Shown piece after piece: positions 56,372 through 64,000 of a stretch of 64,000 nucleotides of DNA. This DNA is from Rotaria sordida (lineage: Eukaryota > Rotifera > Eurotatoria > Philodinida > Philodinidae): NCBI GenBank assembly GCA_905250125.1, contig CAJNOL010000132.1:62001-126000 (forward strand). Direction: 5' to 3'. Under the pieces are notes generated by a model, which was not told the DNA's origin, did no database searches, and was given only the letters and a program-made list of their open reading frames with translations. Every line of letters starts with the position of its first letter. Position 1 is the stretch's first letter. The position numbers and the translations under genes were made by a program.

Positions 56372-59300
56372 CTAAGATCTTTATGTGTCATAGTTTATTT
56401 CTAATGAATTTTCGTTTTTTTTGTACATTTTTTCGTCATATCTTTTTTCCTGGTTTTTTTTCGTTCCCTTTAAATTAATCCTTTTTTCCTCCCCTACACT
56501 CATATAAAAAAATAAGAAATTATTGGACTTTTTCCAATATATTTGTGTGTGTAAATAAAAAAATACGAAAACAAATCAATCGTCCGAAAGGAAGTTTTAA
56601 AAGCTAATTTTCATATCATTATGAAATATAGATTGTTACACTGATAAACAATGACGGAAATGATAAAAGGCATCAGCATAGGCCGGCTGGTCCAGAAAAA
56701 TTTTTCTCCCAGGTCGAACGTGCCTAAACTTCTGTTGGGTTGCCCGATCGATCTTTATTTGGTTTTTCAAGAACGATTTTCCACGTAAGATCACAGCAAA
56801 AAGTCTGATTTTTCGTCAAAATTGATTACATGGATTTTGCACTTAGCAACACTCAGAAATCTCTATTATGCAAAAGTTTTCAAAGTTTTATCTAGCTAAT
56901 AAATCAAAGCAGAGCATTTATTTCACTTAACGACATTCTTTATCCATACACAAGGCTAAGTGCACTATCAATTACGTTAAATGAAACAGTGTTAAATGCA
57001 TACTAACATTAACAGTGCAACTAACGACAGTAACCGATCTGATTCTTTGAAATCGACTAGCAGGCATTTAACTCATAACAGGTTATTTTAATAAATAATA
57101 ATCTTCAAAAAGTTGGAACACTCGCAAGCACATCTTGGACTTCTGATTCAATAAGTAATTTGATACATCTCTCATGCATTAAACTTGTCCGACCTTATTC
57201 AACTTGTGATCACTATGATAATAAACTTTTCAGTACGTTCTGATACATGGCTGCAGTGATTTTGGAGTTCTGATTTTTAATAGTATCATTTTGAGCTGTG
57301 TGAAGCCGGGCTCTAATATAGTAGAAGTCGAGCCAAGCCATCAGAAATGGTCCGATTTCAAGACTCGATAAGAAATTGATTATGAGAATGGAATGTAAAA
57401 TTTAGAAGATGTATACTACTGTTCTAACTTCCATAATTAATAAACAACAAGTCATTCGAATAATGGATTGACTGATATAAACTTAATACATAAATATAAT
57501 GAAGCACTTTCCTTGTTCTTTTGGAATATTATTTCAGTAGTAGTTTTTTTTTGTTATGTAAACTATGTTTAATTAGGATTCGAATTTTTCGTGAATCAAT
57601 TCACTCTACTATTGGATTTAACTCTAATTTCGACGTGAGCTCAAGGAAAACTAGCTGAATCCTACGAAATATATTATCTTTGCATACTTTTCTTTAGATC
57701 ATCTAGTATGAGAAATGTAAATTACGTCGAGTTCTGATCTAGATATGCTAATCTTAAAGATTTTCTGTAATCTATCATTGCAATTTATCTATAACTGTAC
57801 TCTATGAATGCAACTGGTCATCTGCAACACGTTGGTTAATCTAGTGGAAGATTAAAAAAAAAGAATATTTTAACAACACGTGAGACGAATCAAACGAAAG
57901 TCAAAATAAAGTATTGCATTGTACGAGTCTATTTAACTCTGTTCATCTCTAATAAACAAAAAGAAACATTCATTGACAGAAAATTCATATAAGATTTGAT
58001 TCATTTGAGTTTTTATAAGATCTTGTTCTTGTATAAAAATCTGGTTCTAACTAAAGAAAAATGAATGAACTCTATATTGTAATTATTATTCTTATTATTA
58101 GTGGATCAGAAATTTTGCTCTTTTATATGAAATAATCATTTAATTCTTTTTTCTATAAAAGAATAATCTTAATTGTCGGACTAAGAATATCACATGCATT
58201 TTAATTGCTTGTCAGTTCTCTCCCTATGAGAATCTCTCGACATAATAGAACATTAAACAAATATGTAAGCAAAGTTATTCAATCAAATAAAAGTAGAGAA
58301 AGCATAGCAATATAAGAAACATAATTTGCGACAGCCGATAGTCATTTTTCATATGATCATATGAGAAAACACATCTGTCATCATCAATCAAGCAATATTC
58401 TCTCCATATTAGAAAACTTGATTGCATTCAATAATTGATGACATAGCCAACAGGTTCATTTTGTGCTCGGAATACATGCGGTATAATAATCTCCGAAGTT
58501 TAATGCTTTGAAACAAACAAAATAGAATGTACTCGATAGATTAATATTAAATTGTGTAGGTGTTGACAAATAAAACTAAGGCATAGAAGGAAATATTATT
58601 GATTTTATACGGTGTCATATTCGTTCAAGGTCGTTTTCATATGTCGAAATCTGTTACTATTCTTCTTCATGAATAACAGTAAATAAAAAGTGTCTGCTCG
58701 TTGTTGATAGCACTATTCGATCGGCTGTTCATAAACCAAATCAGTTACATTGTTCGCTATATCATAATGAATGACACATAAAGCAATTCACTAACATTGT
58801 TGTTCATTTACAAATGTGATTCCATAGGACCTAACTTTGTTTATTGTCTCAATAGAAACTATTGTTATTGATTCTGATACATAAATCCGACGCAAAATGG
58901 AACTATGATATGCATTCAAATTCATATTGAGTATAATAATAGATTGTTCTTGTAAATTAAATAAATCATAGTGATAATTACACGCATCAGATTGATTGTA
59001 TAGAAGAGAAATTTTGTGAAAACTGAAGTGACTCAAAAATACTTTCAAAGAGAAAATTCTTGCAAAGGATAGTACAAAGAAGAAGTTTCTGATTCTATAT
59101 CATCTTTACAATTGAAATCTTTAACGTAGATTCTTTCAACGCTTATCAATAGAATATAACCAACGAACATATGATACTTAACATATACTTTTATATTGAA
59201 TTCCGTGATAGTTCAATCGTCTGTTTGTTTAATTATTTTCATATATATTGAGTTTTTGAGCCAAAAGATATATTCCATGGGTACTAAATAAAGTATATGA

Positions 59301-62053
59301 GCAATACATTACAATATCCGAATAAGATGAAAATGGAATCAGCGATGTTTGGCTACCACTAATTTCATATATAAACTATTTGGATAAAGAATTCTGTACA
59401 TTTGTATGTCTTTAACTCAGTTGAATAGATACAATAGTTGAGATCTTCTGAATGGAAGATCTGAGAACGTTTTTAAAGCAAATTTATTATCTAGTTCGAT
59501 TTGAAAATTTGCTACTGAAATAAAAACTAATGTGGTTCAGTAGACCAGTTGTTAGAGTTTAATTGGTTGTAAATTTTCTAGATAATTAACAAATTGATCA
59601 AGTGTTAAATGAAGTGGATCTTGGATATATAAAATATTTATATTTTACTTAGTTGATGTTTTTTGTCACCAAGATGCTATGCATCGATTGTGCACAAGTA
59701 CATCGACAAGTGATGATGATGATGATGACATCGTGACACTTTCCTTATGTTCTTGTTGTTCCTGTCACTTTGACATTGAATCTTTTTCAAAAGAAAACCA
59801 TATGTTGATTCTAGCAGTTATCAATTCAAAAATTAAAATGTCAATCTTGAATAATGTTTAAGATTATCACTATCAATCAATGTAAAAGAAAATAAAGTTC
59901 TTTATTTCCATAAAATTCTCGTTTCAACAAGATTAAAAACAAGCAAATAAATAACATCATTTGACTTTCGTTTAAAATGACATTGATTGAGTTGATTTTT
60001 CCTACGTTTCGAATGTAAGCAGAGTAAAATTCAAGACATCTAAAGAAATGAAAAAACTAAAAAAAAGAAAAGAGAACTAATACTCAAAAAAAAATGATCT
60101 CCGGTAAGTCTACTTTTATCTGTTGACATACTTTCTTTTCCATTAGAATTCATTTTCCTATGAATTTCTGATCGAAGTAAAAACTGTTTGTCTTTATGTT
60201 ACGTTGCGAAAAGCAATTCATCTTAGCTATTCACATACGAACAATATTTTACGAAAAAGTTCAGATGTAGGAAGCTCAGGGTCTACATTTTTGTGAACCT
60301 GGGTCCGGTCGGATTCAGACCCGAGCTGTCTTTTCCACCAATATCTAGCACTCCCCTTTATACATGAACACATAAAGAGTCAAGATTTTAGCTATTTATT
60401 GGCTATTCTCAGAAAACAGTCACGAATGGTTAGTTTTTGTTGTTCACTTTTTCATCACTCAATGTTCAATAACTTAAAAGTTTTTGTTTAGTTGAAAACA
60501 GCATTGTATTAAGTACCTCGTCGCCCTTCAAAAATCGATCTTGAGTCCGGTGTATTCAAATTGCATGAAATTTTCAGGATATGTTGGGACGGTAGTGGAG
60601 AGGCTATGAAAAAACTTTCAGTCATATACCATTATGTTTTCGGAAGATATTCAATAGGTAAGGATCAAAGATAACTCATTTGATAACTGCCAATTTTCTT
60701 TCAACCCTCATTTTATATACTTAGTTGTTTTTTTCGTTTCACAGAGTATGTCAGGATACAAGGTATGATAGAGCCTGCTTCTTTTAACTTCTTACTTTTA
60801 TGGGAAGACAAGGAATGAAAATTTCCATGTCTGAAAAAGTTCTCAAACAATGACGTTCTAAATATAAAGGTACTCTTTTATATAAGTGCAGCAAGACTTA
60901 AATCAAAAAAGAGATTCTGTTATGCCATGCATCTTGACATGCTCTTTCAAACAAGAAAAGACGATTGACTACAATGGAGCTCCTTCGACAAATCTACGAT
61001 ACACGATCAAAAACGTAAAAAGATTTCCTGTCTTTTCTGAAAACAACATATTTTTTAAGTAGATGACAATAGAAATCATCGAAAATTTTTGAAAAAAATG
61101 AAGTACCAGATAAAAAAATCATGTCATGTATGAATGATCAAATCTGGGGATATCTTCCCATGCATTTATTTTAATTTCGGTACTTCTGACGAAAACTGAC
61201 TTTTTCTTTGAGAGAGGTGAAGCTTAACAAAAAAAAAAGAAAATTGAACAGTTAGTTGATAAACAAAATTTGTCATTGAAAATCGACAAATCCACAATAC
61301 CACGAAAGTCTTCATCTGTATAAAATAGATATAGTTGTATTTATGTAAATGAGATCAAATAAGAGTATGTTCTATGCAACCAATGTAGTGAGCTATAAGT
61401 CCATGTTTTTGTGGATTCAGATCTGAACCTGAAAGGATTTGTAGATTCCCTGTCAGATAGCAATCAAATAGCGACATCTATATTGATAGAAAATTAATTA
61501 TTATCGTTTCATATTTTCTTCTAATTCCATTATGATACTGAAAAAAAAAAAGTTTTTTTCCTTTTAAACATCAAAAAGAATTATACAAAAAAAACGCAGT
61601 CAAATGCTTATTCTTTACTGAGAAGAAGTATACATTAATGGCTGCAATAAAAATTTTATAGCTGTTGTTTGTCGTTGAGTGGTAATGACTTACCGAACGA
61701 CATTATAGTTATTCGTTAGACATATTTCTACACATTCTTTATTTGTTTATTCAAGGAAAAAGAAAATTTAACTTCATTTTTTAAATATTCATAAAAATCA
61801 AAGAAAAAAATATTTTTTATTATTAGTAAAATATTAAATCGTTTTGTTTTATATTTACAACGATATTCCGATGATGGAAATTTTATTTTTTAAAATATTG
61901 AACATATTTTTGTAATGATTTACATCTGATGTAATGAGTCTGATGGAATTTATCGTTGTATACAATAGATTCTGTTACGTGTTTTTTTTTTGTGTATCTT
62001 ATCTTAATTCAGATAGTTATGAATAATTAGTAAAAAGAATTTTAAAAAAACGA
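56372..62053. other. Gene-poor region, 5.7 kb
   Basis: 3' flank of HECTD1 with AATAAA near 56556, then AT-rich DNA. No spliced or long ORF is supported. Visible: a GGGTCCGGTCGGATTCAG motif near 60302 that resembles the interior of the short TIR family; a roughly similar block TTTTTGTGGATTCAGATCTG near 61405; a GATGATGATG run at 59712. An old repeat may span about 60.26-61.46 kb, but I could not define its ends. Confidence 0.4.
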
Positions 62054-63501
62054 ATGGTTCATTTTTCTCAATCACTTATGCCTGATGTGCCATTAGCAAT
62101 GTCATTACCAACAACGTTTACATTTCATCCGAATAATCAACTGGATGATCAATCAAACTTACAACAACAATCACTTCCAACATCATCTCAGTCTCAATTA
62201 AATTCATCATCATCAAATCAACAACAACGATCAGCACCAAATGATGATCGAACCTCAAATATAAATCATCAAGCACATACAAATGATTATGAAACTCGTT
62301 TACGGTAAAAATGAATTACGAAAAAAAAAGAAACCAACAACAATCCAATAAATAATAATTTCGTTTTCTTTGTGTTTTAGATGTCCTAATTGTGAAACAT
62401 GGGTCGTTAATCTAAGTGATCATTTACGTAAAACTCATCGAATAGCATCACCAGTTGATCGAAAACCATTATTACGTATGGCACGTCTTGAAAAACGTCG
62501 TATGACTGAATCAGCAAATAATTCATCATCATCATCAACAACTACAACTATGTTAAAAGTACAATCAACATCAACACTTGTTGATAATGGTTTGCCAACA
62601 TCACATACAAATACAAATGAAATAGAAAATTTACTTTTTAAACATGAACATGATACAAATACATTATCAAATCAACAATTTTCTGTTACAATACCAGAAA
62701 ATATTTTAATTAATCAACAAATGACAAATTCTATTGTACAATATTCATCAACAAATAAACGTCAACGAACTTTAGATGATCATTTAGAACATACATCTAA
62801 TGGACCTTTATCACCAAATAAAAAAACTCGAATAGGAATTCTTGATCCAACTAAACTATTACAAACAACACATTCATCATCTAATAAATCAAATAAAAAA
62901 AATCGAAATAAACCACAAACACAACCATCCCTACAACAACAACCACAAACTATTATAAAAACAGCAGCATCGGGTATTTTTCCTCAGCAACAACTTCCAC
63001 AAACTGTTACTATACAAAATATCGATGAAAGCTCAGATGATGTAAGTGTATAAAATTTTCCTTATAATTTTCTCTTTGGAAACAAAATCGGATCTTCCGA
63101 TGTAATAGCATTGCTTTTAGAAAAAGACAAAGTAATTTAATCCTACATAAGGCTATATATGATATGCTTCAATAACGTTTATAGTCTTTATGCCAATTCC
63201 TAAAAGTGAAAAATCATGAAAACTAAATGAAGTCTTGAGGATTAACTTAGCAAAACAAAAAAAAATATTCCTTATTTCTTTTTTTTAAAATTAAATCCAT
63301 GATAATATTAAATAATAAAATATATTTATTGATGTTTAGCTTTCAAAAGTATTACAAATGATGGGCAATGAAATGAATTTTCTTAATCAACATTTACAAA
63401 CAACATCTATTTTATTACAAAAACAACTTGATTTAGCACGTGATAGTTTACATGCATGTTCTGTTCAGTTTGCTCGTAATGATTTTGATTTTTTATCATA
63501 G
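62054..63501 (+). CDS. Single C2H2 zinc-finger protein, low-complexity
   Basis: Exons 62054-62304, 62381-63041 and 63340-63501 sum to 1074 nt, 357 residues. The first exon is Gln/Ser-rich. At the second exon start a finger CPNCETWVVNLSDHLRKTH (C-x2-C-x9-H-x4-H) is seen at residues about 85-103. A basic stretch RMARLEKRRM follows, then Ser/Thr/Asn- and Gln-rich linkers with a possible nuclear signal (NKKTRIG; NKSNKKNRNK). The last exon encodes a helical segment (LSKVLQMMGNEMNFLNQHL, LLQKQLDLARDSL) likely to form a coiled coil. Probably nuclear. No named orthologue recognised. The start is the first ATG in the frame. Confidence 0.72.
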
Positions 63502-64000
63502 AATTACAATTTATTATTTTGATTTTCTTTTATCTAGATTTAAAGAGAATGATTCAACAACAAATATGATTCATAATAAATTCATTTCTTTTTTATTTAG
63601 AAAAAAAGAGTCATTGTTTGCACATTATATGTATCATTAAATTTTGTTTCTTTATTTTGTTTATGATATTAAAAAAAACCTAAAAGAAAAAAATGTCTTT
63701 GTAACTATCTGTTCATCCGTTTAGTTTTTTTTTTTTTTTTTTTTTATATACATATACATATAAGTTTAAGTGTAATTAAATTACAGATTATGAAAAAAAA
63801 ACAACAAGAAAATATTAACAGATTAGTTTTTCTTTTTCTTTTCTTTTTTTTCGTTCGATTTTTCTTTGTTCAACTTTTGTTTGTTTTTTTTCCGGTATTG
63901 TTCGTTTACGATAGACAAACTACGGCCGTCTTTGTTATTTTTACTTAGTTCTTTATTCTTCGTTTTTTTTTGTTTAACTGTGTGTATTACAGCCGTTGTT
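63502..64000 (+). other. 3' flank of zinc-finger gene to window edge
   Basis: T-rich 3' region with a 21-nt T run near 63726-63746 and A-rich poly(A)-like stretches at 63670-63690. At the very end, GTGTGTATTACAG (about 63981-63993) is a good splice acceptor and may mark the start of another plus-strand gene beyond the window. Confidence 0.4.

Noticed and set aside
59679-59861. 60-codon ORF with an Asp run and many Cys
   Set aside because: It comes from a GATGAT repeat plus chance sequence; no splice sites or similarity.

Overview
The window looks like a piece of a bdelloid rotifer genome (Adineta/Rotaria type). The evidence is AT-rich DNA, typical animal genes split by many 50-70 nt GT-AG introns, an F-box protein and a rhodopsin-like GPCR of the kinds expanded in bdelloids, and splice acceptors sitting just upstream of several start codons, as expected for spliced-leader trans-splicing. 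The species assignment is inference; no rRNA or mitochondrial marker is present. An assembly gap (10 N) lies at 35561-35570.

Layout. (1) 1-12640, minus strand: the 5' three quarters of an unconventional MyTH4 myosin, probably class XV. It has a motor, two IQ motifs, a MyTH4 domain and a long Ser-rich tail running off the left edge. (2) 12993-15519, plus: a two-exon Cys-rich BTB protein, divergent from the myosin. (3) 15520-20662: gene-poor. (4) 20663-24171, plus: complete translation elongation factor 2, 13 exons, 845 codons. (5) 24172-35766: mostly non-coding, with a small Asn/Lys-rich hypothetical gene (26984-27466), a GPCR on the minus strand (28166-29121) with a decayed copy of its own 3' end beside it, a roughly 34-bp minisatellite, telomere-like GT-rich stretches and a doubtful small ORF pair near 31.8-32.2 kb. 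(6) 35774-37516, plus: F-box protein. (7) 37983-39321, plus: uncharacterised multi-pass membrane protein. (8) 39569-56371, plus: complete HECTD1 E3 ubiquitin ligase, 30 exons summing exactly to 2586 codons plus stop. (9) 56372-62053: gene-poor. (10) 62054-63501, plus: three-exon single-zinc-finger protein.

The most unusual aspect is the number of long inverted repeats (foldback or MITE-like elements). They fill many of the enlarged introns of the myosin, BTB and HECTD1 genes and also occur between genes. The largest (2648-4157) is almost one perfect palindrome of 1.5 kb dropped into what was a normal intron of about 55 nt. Two others (about 13.85-14.35 kb and 53.26-53.89 kb) are copies of one family. 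A third family of short elements has at least three members (17.1, 39.8 and 44.8 kb). Because these sit in transcribed introns, the pre-mRNAs should carry long double-stranded hairpins. No autonomous transposase, retroelement, tRNA, rRNA or CRISPR array was recognised.
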